Shown piece by piece: positions 27,960 to 35,762 of a stretch of 64,000 bases of DNA. The notes beneath the pieces were generated by a model that had not been told where the DNA came from, searched no databases, and saw nothing but the letters and a program-made list of their open reading frames with translations. This DNA comes from JAPWJZ01 sp041287865 (GTDB lineage Bacteria > Pseudomonadota > Alphaproteobacteria > Micavibrionales > UBA2020). The position numbers and the translations under genes are program-made. Positions within the stretch are counted from its first letter, which is position 1. Each line of letters begins with the position of its first letter. The stretch lies in NCBI GenBank assembly GCA_041287865.1, contig JBGGMV010000087.1, positions 1-64,000 on the forward strand, in the 5' to 3' direction.

Positions 27960-28775
27960 CTAAGCTTCCGGCAGGGCTTCCTGAAGCCCCGGGCCCAGCC
28001 TGAACGGCTGCACCCTGGTGCAAAGGCCCGTCTTGCTGTCGATATCGAATACCACGCCACACAACGTTGGCGTGCCCTCGGCAGGGCGCAATTTCTCGCC
28101 CGGCATCTTGCGCACGAAACGCGCGACGGCAAGGCCCTTGTCCATGCCGATCACGCTGTCGTAGTTGCCGCACATGCCGGCGTCGGTCATGTAGCCTGTG
28201 CCTTTTGCAAGAATACGCGCATCTGCGCTGGGCACGTGGGTATGCGTGCCGACGACAAATGACGCGCGGCCGTCGCAGTAATGGCCCATGGCCATTTTTT
28301 CCGATGAGGCTTCGCCATGAACGTCGAGCAGCAGGCCCTGAATGTCTTTGCCAAGGCGGAAGGATTTGCAGATTTTATCCGCTGCATGGAAAGGGTCATC
28401 CAGCGCGTCCATGAAGAGCCGCGTCATCAGGTTCGCCACCGCCAGTTTTTCGCCGCGGGGCGTTTCGATGATATAGACGCCCTTGCCGGGCGTGCCTTCG
28501 GGATAGTTCGCGGGACGCAGTAAACGCGGGTCTTTCTCGATATAGGGGATGATTTCCCGCTGGTCCCAGACGTGGTTGCCGGTGGACAGGCAATCGACGC
28601 CCGCCTTGTAAAAATCATCGCAAATCTGCGGCGTGACGCCGAAGCCATGGGCCGCGTTCTCGATATTCACGATCACGGCGTCGAGCTTGTATTTCTCGCG
28701 GAACGTCTTCATCTGCGAGGTGATGGCGTCGCGCGCATCGCGGCCGACGACGTCGCCTAGAAACATCACTCTCAT
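27960..28775 (-). CDS. ymdB: YmdB-family metallophosphoesterase
   Basis: 271 residues from ATG 28775, which has AGGAG upstream and overlaps the 5-FCL stop as ATGA. The metal-binding motifs of the TIGR00282 family are present: FLGDVVGRD, IVNIENAAHGFG, the STGNHVWDQ block, LLLDVHGEASSEK and a VGTHTHVPSADA end. The family hydrolyses 2',3'-cyclic nucleotides in Bacillus and influences stress behaviour. Coupling to 5-formyltetrahydrofolate cyclo-ligase is common in Alphaproteobacteria. Size is normal. Confidence 0.9.
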   Translation of the reverse strand: MRVMFLGDVVGRDARDAITSQMKTFREKYKLDAVIVNIENAAHGFGVTPQICDDFYKAGVDCLSTGNHVWDQREIIPYIEKDPRLLRPANYPEGTPGKGVYIIETPRGEKLAVANLMTRLFMDALDDPFHAADKICKSFRLGKDIQGLLLDVHGEASSEKMAMGHYCDGRASFVVGTHTHVPSADARILAKGTGYMTDAGMCGNYDSVIGMDKGLAVARFVRKMPGEKLRPAEGTPTLCGVVFDIDSKTGLCTRVQPFRLGPGLQEALPEA

Positions 28776-29359
28776 GCGGCCGCTCTCCTGAAGTCGTAGA
28801 TTTTCTGGTCGGTGATGCACATGTCGAGCGGGTAATCGTGCATTTCGTAAGGCACGCTTTCGTAGCATTGCGATTCATAGGCAATACCAACCGTCTGGAA
28901 TTTCAGCTTGCCCTTCATCTGGCCCAAAGTCTGGTCGTAATAACCTGCGCCATAGCCGAGGCGATGGCCTTCCTTGTCGAAGGCCAGCAGAGGCATGAGG
29001 AAAATATCGGGGATGGAAACGGCAGAATGCAGCGGATCGGGTTCCTCGATGCCGTAGATACTGCGGATCATCGGCGTCTTGCGGTCCCAGGTGCGGAATT
29101 CCAGCAGCGTGTGGTTCGGTATCACGCGCGGCATCAACACCGTATAGCCGAGCTCGATCAGCGCATCGAAGAGCGGCAGCGCGCTCATTTCAGATTTGAT
29201 CGGCACGTAGGCCGAGATCAGCGTACCTTTTTGCAACGGAACGGATTTGAAGAAATTGTCGCGCACGCGCTGGGCAGCGCCGTCGCGCTCGGGCGGCGGA
29301 ATGGCGATGCGGCGGGCATAGGCATGTTCGCGCAACGACTGCTTGTTGTAAAAAGGCAA
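28772..29359 (-). CDS. 5-formyltetrahydrofolate cyclo-ligase
   Basis: 195 residues. Converts 5-formyl-THF to 5,10-methenyl-THF with ATP. Motifs: RIAIPPPER with the early Arg, the substrate stretch YVPIKSEMSALPLF, and the phosphate/Mg loop MPLLAFDKEGHRLGYGAGYYD, split by a hinge. Its position next to 6S RNA and zapA is the widely conserved zapA-ssrS-ygfA order, so it is probably cotranscribed with 6S RNA. It is coupled to ymdB by an ATGA overlap. Confidence 0.93.
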   Translation of the reverse strand: MPFYNKQSLREHAYARRIAIPPPERDGAAQRVRDNFFKSVPLQKGTLISAYVPIKSEMSALPLFDALIELGYTVLMPRVIPNHTLLEFRTWDRKTPMIRSIYGIEEPDPLHSAVSIPDIFLMPLLAFDKEGHRLGYGAGYYDQTLGQMKGKLKFQTVGIAYESQCYESVPYEMHDYPLDMCITDQKIYDFRRAAA

Positions 29360-29385
29360 AGGCGCTCTTATCTCTTTCTAAGCAA

Positions 29386-29567
29386 AAATGCAGAGTCGTG
29401 AAGTGAGTGGAAGACAGCCACCTGCGTCGTGGACGGGGTTATCCGCTAGGCCCTGCGTTAACAGGTCGGGCGCCATATGACTGAACCACGGTCCAGCCAG
29501 GGACAGCTCCCTAGCGATGGTTATCGGCCTCTGGGACAGTGCTGTCATCACGTGCGCTGCAGCTGCC
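29386..29567 (-). ncRNA. ssrS: 6S RNA
   Basis: The gene-less 220 bases between zapA and the 5-FCL gene can fold as a long interrupted hairpin on the minus strand: GACAGC near the 5' side pairs with GCTGTC near the 3' side, and terminal GCAG with CTGC. A short T-run (ATTTTTG) follows the 3' side. The synteny zapA-ssrS-5-FCL is the known location in Alpha- and Gammaproteobacteria. 6S RNA mimics an open promoter and binds sigma-70 holoenzyme in stationary phase. Ends are approximate. Confidence 0.75.
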
Positions 29568-29581
29568 TTCCGGCAAGTAAT

Positions 29582-29926
29582 CTAGGCCGAGTGGAGCTTT
29601 TGGGCAATACCGTCGATGCGCTTCGTCAATTGGTCGAGCAGGCGCACAAGTGCCTGTTCTTCCTCTTTATTCTGCGCCGGGGCGGTAGCAGGTGCTGCTT
29701 TGGGTGCCTGACGGGGGGCGCCTTCTTGCACGTCGAACAGCTCGTCAGCCAGCACAAGGCTGGTGAGAACCATCAAATGGGCGTCGTTATAAGCGGCGCC
29801 CGAGCGTGCGATTTGCGACAGCCGCTGGTCGATGTAGGCGGCGAGATCGACAACGCGACCCTCCTGCCCTGCATCGCAGGCGATTTCGTAGGCGCGGCCG
29901 TTCAGGGTGATGGTGACTTCAGCCAT
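29582..29926 (-). CDS. zapA: Cell division protein ZapA
   Basis: 114 residues. The N-terminal ZapA core begins AEVTITLNGRAYEIACDAGQE and continues through a VVDLAAYIDQRL helix and HLMVLTSLVLADEL. An Ala/Pro linker leads to a C-terminal coiled coil (EEEQALVRLLDQLTKRIDGI). It bundles FtsZ filaments at the division ring. It begins just after the small coiled-coil gene (three bases) and precedes 6S RNA. Confidence 0.88.
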   Translation of the reverse strand: MAEVTITLNGRAYEIACDAGQEGRVVDLAAYIDQRLSQIARSGAAYNDAHLMVLTSLVLADELFDVQEGAPRQAPKAAPATAPAQNKEEEQALVRLLDQLTKRIDGIAQKLHSA

Positions 29927-29929
29927 TTT

Positions 29930-30142
29930 CTATTCCTCGCTCAGCAGCATTTCAAGACGGTTGATGGTGGAGTCGAGCTTCGCGGCAATTTTTTTGTTTA
30001 CCTCGCGCTCGTTGCGATCGAGAGACAGCTGAGGCTCTTCCTTGCTTTTCTTCGTCTGTACAAGACGTTTGTCGACGGCGTTCTCGAGACGCATGAGAGC
30101 CTTATCCAGATTCTCGAGAGCCGGTTTAATAGCAGCTTTCAT
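29930..30142 (-). CDS. Small coiled-coil protein upstream of zapA (DUF4164-like)
   Basis: 70 residues from ATG 30142 (a GTG at 30160 would add six). Almost entirely helical and charged, with heptads such as LENLDKALMRLENAV and the closing TINRLEMLLSEE. Such small proteins precede zapA in many Alphaproteobacteria and may act as ZapB-like division partners; that role is inference from context. Three bases separate it from zapA, so they form one operon. Confidence 0.7.
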   Translation of the reverse strand: MKAAIKPALENLDKALMRLENAVDKRLVQTKKSKEEPQLSLDRNEREVNKKIAAKLDSTINRLEMLLSEE

Positions 30143-30281
30143 AGAGAATATCCCTAACACTTCGGTGACTTCGATGATGATATTTTGGTAATAAATACAG
30201 AATAAGAGTCCTAAAGACTCTCGTCAATAAGCAGGGCTAAGGAATTGAATCTTTTTAGTGTTTTATAAATTATTGGAAATT

Positions 30282-30311
30282 GATGGTTTATTAACGATAT
30301 GTAAATATAAT
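30282..30311 (+). promoter_or_regulatory. Promoter giving a probably leaderless cysQ mRNA
   Basis: TTGATG at 30282-30287, an 18-base spacer and a perfect TATAAT at 30306-30311. The A of the ATG (30318) lies seven bases past the -10, exactly at the expected transcription start, and no Shine-Dalgarno sequence precedes it. Confidence 0.55.
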
Positions 30312-30317
30312 GCGGTT

Positions 30318-31178
30318 ATGAAGACGCCGGTAAAAATCGACCCGCAATCGCTGCTGAAAGACGTCGAGCAGATCGCCCGTGACGCGGGCGCGGAGATCAT
30401 GCGTTTCTACGAAGAAGGCGCGACAGTATATACAAAGACCGACGAAAGCCCGGTGACCGAAGCTGATTACGCCGCGGAAAGGCTTATCCTTCCAAGACTT
30501 GCAGCGCTTCTTGAAGGTGTGCCGATGGTCTCCGAAGAAGCGGTTTCGGCGGGGTATAAACCCGACGTCAGCAAGGGCACCTTCTGGACGGTCGACCCGC
30601 TGGACGGCACGAAAGAATTTATCAACCGCACCGGCGCCTTCGTGGTCGCCATTTCGCTGGTTGTGGATAACAAGCCGGTGCTGGGTGTTATCTACCACCC
30701 TGCCCTCGGCATCATGTATTCGGCGGCGGGCCCCGGCACGGCCACGCGCGAAGGGCCGGATGGAGAACGTGTTTCATTGGGTGCCGGAGTCGGCGGCACG
30801 CGCGAGGAAACCATGCGCGTGGTACTGAACGAGAGCAGCACCGATATGCCGAAAGTAAAAGGCTATCTGACGTCGCAATTCAATACCGCATCGCCGCGCA
30901 TCGACCCGCAGCCGGGCGTTTTGCGCGCCTGCCAGGTGGCCGACAATAGCGCGGATATGTCTGTAATCTACCCGACAAAACGCGAGGGGCGCACCAAATG
31001 GTGGGATGTCGCGCCCGCGCATGCGATTGTCGAGGCCGCGGGCGGCATTGTGCAAGGCGTGGACGGCAAGCCGGTGACCTATGACGCCGATGATTTTATG
31101 GTGCCGCCGGTGATTTCGATCAGCCCGAACCGCGCGGCTGCAGCACCCGCCGCGAAACCGCCCGAGAACAAAAGATAA
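30318..31178 (+). CDS. cysQ: 3'(2'),5'-bisphosphate nucleotidase CysQ
   Basis: 286 residues from ATG 30318; the 20 extra codons upstream contain the promoter and are rejected. Inositol-monophosphatase fold with metal motifs SEEAVS, WTVDPLDGTKEFINR and WWDVAPAHAIVEAAGG, the set typical of CysQ. It hydrolyses PAP to AMP, and so removes the by-product of PAPS-dependent sulfation. This is pertinent because three putative PAPS sulfotransferases lie 17 kb away in the flagellar locus. The protein ends with an Ala/Pro tail. A bidirectional terminator follows. Confidence 0.92.
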   Translation: MKTPVKIDPQSLLKDVEQIARDAGAEIMRFYEEGATVYTKTDESPVTEADYAAERLILPRLAALLEGVPMVSEEAVSAGYKPDVSKGTFWTVDPLDGTKEFINRTGAFVVAISLVVDNKPVLGVIYHPALGIMYSAAGPGTATREGPDGERVSLGAGVGGTREETMRVVLNESSTDMPKVKGYLTSQFNTASPRIDPQPGVLRACQVADNSADMSVIYPTKREGRTKWWDVAPAHAIVEAAGGIVQGVDGKPVTYDADDFMVPPVISISPNRAAAAPAAKPPENKR

Positions 31179-31214
31179 GAAAAAACCGGCCCCTTGCGAG
31201 ACCGGTTTTTTATC
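31174..31214. terminator. Bidirectional intrinsic terminator
   Basis: AAAAAACCGG and CCGGTTTTTT form a symmetrical hairpin whose arms give a T-tail on both strands. It serves cysQ from the left and the four-gene AAA/VWA operon from the right. Confidence 0.8.
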
Positions 31215-31239
31215 AAGCAGGATGTTAATCCCCTGACTG

Positions 31240-32742
31240 TTAGCCGCCAAGGCCGCCCGGACGGTTGGGCTTGAGGCGGAATTTGTCTTTCATCTGCATC
31301 TTCAGCGTGGCCTGTTTGGCCGCCACTTCGCATTGCATGATGTCCACCTGCGTGCGGTCGTTGACGCGCACGTGGGTATAAAGCGTTTTCATGTCGTCCA
31401 CGCGGCCCGCCCAGAGGTCGGGCGAGAAAGCGAGCGACAATTGATTGCGATCCGCGAGGATATTCAGCAGCGAATTGCCGTGCTTGTCCTTCGACAGGAA
31501 ATCGTCGAGCGTGACGGGCTGGCCGGATTTGCGCGAGATATCGACGACCTTGTCGAAGTGGCCGAATTTCACCGCGTTCATCAGGATGGTATTGCCCATC
31601 TGGCCCGACGGCGCGCGCAGGTCAGCAACCTGCAGCTTGTCGTTGGCGGCAAGGCGCTTGTCGCATTCCGCGTAATTTTCCCAGAAGGCTTTCAGGCCGA
31701 GCGGCAGGATCGGCGTGCCGCCTTCGTTCAGCGGGGTGAGCAGGTATTGCTTGCCCGTGAAGCCCGCGAGGTTCGCGTTTTTCGAGAAAGTGCGGCTTTC
31801 GGCTTCGGCGTAGGAATTGTCGAAATCGCGCGCCGTCATGGTGCCGTTCTTCCAGCCTTCCGGCACATGGCTCCAGAGCTGGAGCATGTCGGGCAGGCGG
31901 CCTTCCCAATGTTCGGCGGTGAAGACCTTGTGCAGCGTTTTCTTTTCCGCCGCGCGCGCAACGATGGAAAGGCGCGAACCCACCTGGCGCACAAAATCGG
32001 CGACTTCGAATTTCTCGTTATGGGCCTTCATGCCCTTTACGAGGTCGTCGTATTTGTCCCAGGCGCCCTGATGGATGAAGACGGTGTCGCCGTCGCGGTC
32101 GGGTAGCAGCAGGTAATCTTTGCGGAAGTAATCGCCATTGGCGGCCAGCTTGCCGCTGGTGATCTCGTAGTTGCCGCGTTCGACGAAGGCAGCCTTGATG
32201 TCGGAAGCCGACAGGCCTGCCTTGGCCAGCGTATCTTCGGGCGCTTCGCGGTTTTCGGCGGCCAGCATGCTGCGCTTGAAAGCGGGATCGAGCTGGCCGT
32301 CGTTGCGGAACAGGTCGCGGCGGGACGGCACCGGCACCTTGAACCACAGGCGTTCCATCTCGTCATAACGGCCCTGCCAGACGTCGGCGGCGAAGATTTT
32401 GGCGAGGCCGCCGTTTTCGCGCGCGCTGTCGAGCAGCGAGCGGTCATCACGGCCAACGACCTTGGTGAAATCTTCCATGGTGAATTTTTCACCGGCCTTG
32501 GTGACGATCTCCAGCACCTTGGCGAAGTTCTTCCAGAAGCCGGGCGTATCGGCGAGGCAACGGCCGTCGTCATCGGGCGAGAGGAAATCGGCTTTCTTCA
32601 GCTGGTTCGTCTCTTTCGAGATGGCGTCCATCATCTGCTGCAGGTTTTCGCCCGAAAAGGCGCGCGTCTTGTACTTTTCCTGCTCCGGATGCTCGACCAG
32701 TGCAGCGACGATAGCCTGCTTGATGTAACGTCCCCCGCTCAT
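31240..32742 (-). CDS. Uncharacterised protein with three WxGR modules, last gene of the AAA/VWA operon
   Basis: 500 residues, no signal peptide or membrane helix. I recognise no family, but the protein contains three copies of a module of about 160 residues. Each ends with a WxGR motif followed by Asp/Met and a Leu-Trp or Leu-Tyr: VWQGRYDEM (about 121-129), HWEGRLPDM (278-286) and LWAGRVDDM (443-451). Each is preceded by a helical stretch resembling degenerate ankyrin repeats (MGNTILMNAVKFGHFDKVV; HGNSLLNILADRNQLSLAF). The tail is Lys/Arg/Pro-rich. The start overlaps the stop of the 115-aa gene as ATGA. Likely an adaptor or substrate of the AAA/VWA machine; this is inference. Confidence 0.75.
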   Translation of the reverse strand: MSGGRYIKQAIVAALVEHPEQEKYKTRAFSGENLQQMMDAISKETNQLKKADFLSPDDDGRCLADTPGFWKNFAKVLEIVTKAGEKFTMEDFTKVVGRDDRSLLDSARENGGLAKIFAADVWQGRYDEMERLWFKVPVPSRRDLFRNDGQLDPAFKRSMLAAENREAPEDTLAKAGLSASDIKAAFVERGNYEITSGKLAANGDYFRKDYLLLPDRDGDTVFIHQGAWDKYDDLVKGMKAHNEKFEVADFVRQVGSRLSIVARAAEKKTLHKVFTAEHWEGRLPDMLQLWSHVPEGWKNGTMTARDFDNSYAEAESRTFSKNANLAGFTGKQYLLTPLNEGGTPILPLGLKAFWENYAECDKRLAANDKLQVADLRAPSGQMGNTILMNAVKFGHFDKVVDISRKSGQPVTLDDFLSKDKHGNSLLNILADRNQLSLAFSPDLWAGRVDDMKTLYTHVRVNDRTQVDIMQCEVAAKQATLKMQMKDKFRLKPNRPGGLGG

Positions 32743-33086
32743 GCTTCTTTAACCTCTTTGAAGAGGGTCTTGGTGACCCCGTTGCGCTGGCAGATTTTCT
32801 CGATGTCGGCGTCGGTGATGATGGCATCGGCCGTCAGGAACACGACTTTGACGTCGGGATTCCTGAGCGCCGCCTCGAATTCCAGCAGGGTTTCGCAAGA
32901 TGTCACGCCCTTGTCGCGGCGGATCATGTTGCTTTCCCAGCCGGACGCGATGCGGAACAGGCGGCAGCCGTGCGGCAGGAACGTGGGGCCGCCGTCCATG
33001 GCCTTTTGCTGGGCCACGGCGGATGCGACTTGTTCCAGAAGTTCCGACGGCACGGGTTGCTGCCTGTTTGTTGCGTCTTGCGTCAT
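32739..33086 (-). CDS. Small uncharacterised protein of the AAA/VWA operon
   Basis: 115 residues, soluble. The first half is polar with a GCRLFRI strand; the second half has LLEFEAALRNPDVKVVFL and ADAIITDADIEKICQRNG, alternating helix and strand as in a small alpha/beta fold, with a short hydrophobic strand KVVFLTA. No family recognised. It starts 12 bases after the ATPase gene and overlaps the 500-aa gene by ATGA, so it is made in step with both. Two cysteines (GCRLF, SCETL) are present. Confidence 0.7.
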   Translation of the reverse strand: MTQDATNRQQPVPSELLEQVASAVAQQKAMDGGPTFLPHGCRLFRIASGWESNMIRRDKGVTSCETLLEFEAALRNPDVKVVFLTADAIITDADIEKICQRNGVTKTLFKEVKEA

Positions 33087-33098
33087 GGCACCTTTGCC

Positions 33099-35762
33099 TT
33101 ACATACCGGCTGCTTTTTTCTTGTCGTTCTTGATGACGTATTTCGGGTACATCATCTCGACGTTGCCGTCGACGAGCAGTTCGGTCAGCTTCGGCTCCTT
33201 GCCTTTCAGGGCGGGGGAGCTGTCGGCGTCGTTACGATACTTGAACGCATCGACCAGGCGTTCCTTCACCGACGGCGTCAGGCCGCGGGTAATTTCAGCC
33301 AGCGCCTGCTCGACTTTCGTCACGGCATTCGCGTCGTTGCGGTCGACATGGATCACGCCGGCTTCCTTGAACGCGGACAGGAGCTTCGAGGGGGCCTTTT
33401 CGGACACCACGAGCGTCTTGTTGCGCGTCTCGTTGCGGACGATATGGATCGACACGGGGCGTTCGCCCTGTTCGTCGGTCCACAGCACCTGCAGGCTGGT
33501 CGTTGCGATCTTCTTGTCGGAACGGTTTTCGGCGATGTAGAGCGATTCATCGAGATCCATCACCGGGCCCGGCGTGCCGGCGCCAGCAGCCGCTGCGGGC
33601 GGCGTGTTGGCGTTGGCGGCTTCCTGACGGTTCGTCATCAGGGGACGCAGGTTCTGGTCCCAGACGGCGGTGAGGTTCTTGGCGCCCACGGTCGGCATGG
33701 CGAGAGACGCCAGGAAGTCGTCGTGGTGGACAAGGTCGTTCAGGCCGAAATCGATCTCTTTCTTGGCCGCGACGTAAGTGGCCGCGTCCTTGATGATCGC
33801 CGAAACCAGCGGGTGGCCGGCATAGAGCGATTCCGGATCGCGGTTGGCGACGAAGAGTTCGTTCGACTTGGCCGTTTCGGCTTTCGAGATCGCGGTCAGC
33901 GCATCCACGAAGGTCTTCGGCGTAACGATTTCGTCGTTGGTCGCCTTGATCTCGGGGTTGCTCTGGCGCAGGAAGTCGCAGAAGACGTTGCGCGCCATTT
34001 TCGCCTGTTTCGTCAGGTCGCGGTCGTTGAAGGCCGAGATGTTCAGGTCTTCTTCCACCGAACGCTGCTTGGAACGTGCGGCTTCTTGCAGCGTGATGTC
34101 ACGCAGCGCGAATTCCTGCATCGCTTTTTGCAGCTTGTTGTAGAGCTTGGGCTTGCCGACGGCGCCGGACTTTTCGTAGACCATGCGCTCGAGGAATTCC
34201 GTCAGGCGCGTGCCGAAGTTCAGCGACGAGTTTTCGACGACGGGTTCGCCGAGGCTCGGCACTTTTTCCCAAGCCTTCAGGTCGAGAGCGCGGGGCGCGT
34301 CTTCCTTCAGCATCCGGGGGCGGATCGGAATCGCCTCTTCAAGGTGCTGCTTGATCTTGCGGAAGTCGATGCCCTCTTTCTTCGAGTATTCATCGTCAAC
34401 TTCTTCCACGAGGTCGGGGTTGCCGTTCGAGGTGATTTTCTCGGCATCGGTCATTTTCTGCCACTTGTCGTAGAAGCGCGCAAGCTTCTCGGACGAGTTG
34501 ACGACGTTTTTCCAGTTCTGGAGCAGCGTTTCCTGCAGCTCGGGAACCTTGCCGCCTTCGACTTCGGCCTTCGTGCGGCGCAGCCACAGCAGCCATTCAC
34601 CGAACTGGTCGGGGTCTTTATCCGCCTGTTCCTTGAAGGTGGTGTAGAGCGTCGAAACGGGCAGGCCCACCATCATCTGGCAGATACGGTGCTGCCAGTC
34701 GATCACGTCGGGATCAGGCAGTGTCTGGGGAGAAAGACGCGAGTAAACCGATTTGTTGAGCGAGCGGGTCGTGACGCCGTCTTCCTTCTTGTTACCCGTC
34801 AGGGTGACGAAGAAGCCGGGCTTCATGTCTTCGCGGCGGAAGGTGAATTCCGACGGGCCGGCGGTGGCGTCTTTGTTTTTCAGCGGGTTTTCGACCGTGC
34901 ATTCCTTCAATTCGCCGATGCAGAACTGCCAGACCGTTTGCAGGTTGTCGTCCGTGCCTTCGCGCGACTTGTTGTATTCGTCGAGAACGATCTCTTCGCC
35001 CGCCATGAATTTGCGGATGAGGGGGCCATACTGCGAGTTCATGCCCAGCGCGTTGCCGCCGGCGTTGTCGAGACCTTCGATTTTCGAAACTTTTTTCAGC
35101 GTTTCGAAAGCGGCTTCGACCTTGTCGTTATTGATCGCTTTCAGGCCGTTCCAGTCGATGGACTTGACCGTGCCGTCTTCGATCGAGACGACTTCCGAGG
35201 GCAGAGCCTTCAGCAGCGCCATCGACATGGGCTCCAAAGTGCCAGCCTGCAGGCGTTTGTCGATCGATTTCGGCAGCGCGTCGCCGGCGCCGAAGTCCAG
35301 CACCATTTCGAACAGCAGTTCGCGCATGTTCTTGCCACCGCAGTCGAGAACTTCGACCGGTTCTTTCGAACGCAGGCGGCCTTGCAGCGCGCCCAAGAAG
35401 GATTTACCGGCACCGGGGTCGCCGATCATCATCTGCGTGCGGTTCGTGCTGTCCGGCTTGCGGCGTTCGAGGCCGTCGAAGAACAGGGGCAGCATCGAGG
35501 GCGTGGGCATATCGCAATATGCCATCGCGATGACTTCTTTATAGGGGCGCTCGGAAAACACCTTCATGGGATAGGTGTCATCGGCGATGACGGACAAGAC
35601 CTGCTCGAGATCGGCGCGGCCGTTGTGTTCGATGCGCTGCGAACCCCACATCGGGTAAGGGCGATCGGACGTGCCAAGGGGACGTTCCAGAGACTTCACG
35701 TCTTCCGGCTTCAGGTCCTTCATGGGTGTCTTCAGGGGCGAGGGTTTCTTGTCGTTTTTCAT
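33099..35762 (-). CDS. MoxR-like AAA+ ATPase, large form
   Basis: 887 residues. The AAA+ core lies in the N-terminal half: Walker A GDPGAGKS (114-121), Walker B EEIVLDEYNK (about 257-265) and a sensor-1 Asn in FFVTLTGN (about 317-324), with an Arg-rich stretch beyond. The pattern best fits the MoxR/CobS helix-2-insert clade. The remaining 500 residues are helical and of no family I recognise. MoxR ATPases work with VWA proteins to remodel or metal-load client proteins; the VWA partner is the gene directly upstream, overlapping by ATGA. It is much longer than typical MoxR or CobS (300-350 residues). Confidence 0.82.
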   Translation of the reverse strand: MKNDKKPSPLKTPMKDLKPEDVKSLERPLGTSDRPYPMWGSQRIEHNGRADLEQVLSVIADDTYPMKVFSERPYKEVIAMAYCDMPTPSMLPLFFDGLERRKPDSTNRTQMMIGDPGAGKSFLGALQGRLRSKEPVEVLDCGGKNMRELLFEMVLDFGAGDALPKSIDKRLQAGTLEPMSMALLKALPSEVVSIEDGTVKSIDWNGLKAINNDKVEAAFETLKKVSKIEGLDNAGGNALGMNSQYGPLIRKFMAGEEIVLDEYNKSREGTDDNLQTVWQFCIGELKECTVENPLKNKDATAGPSEFTFRREDMKPGFFVTLTGNKKEDGVTTRSLNKSVYSRLSPQTLPDPDVIDWQHRICQMMVGLPVSTLYTTFKEQADKDPDQFGEWLLWLRRTKAEVEGGKVPELQETLLQNWKNVVNSSEKLARFYDKWQKMTDAEKITSNGNPDLVEEVDDEYSKKEGIDFRKIKQHLEEAIPIRPRMLKEDAPRALDLKAWEKVPSLGEPVVENSSLNFGTRLTEFLERMVYEKSGAVGKPKLYNKLQKAMQEFALRDITLQEAARSKQRSVEEDLNISAFNDRDLTKQAKMARNVFCDFLRQSNPEIKATNDEIVTPKTFVDALTAISKAETAKSNELFVANRDPESLYAGHPLVSAIIKDAATYVAAKKEIDFGLNDLVHHDDFLASLAMPTVGAKNLTAVWDQNLRPLMTNRQEAANANTPPAAAAGAGTPGPVMDLDESLYIAENRSDKKIATTSLQVLWTDEQGERPVSIHIVRNETRNKTLVVSEKAPSKLLSAFKEAGVIHVDRNDANAVTKVEQALAEITRGLTPSVKERLVDAFKYRNDADSSPALKGKEPKLTELLVDGNVEMMYPKYVIKNDKKKAAGM

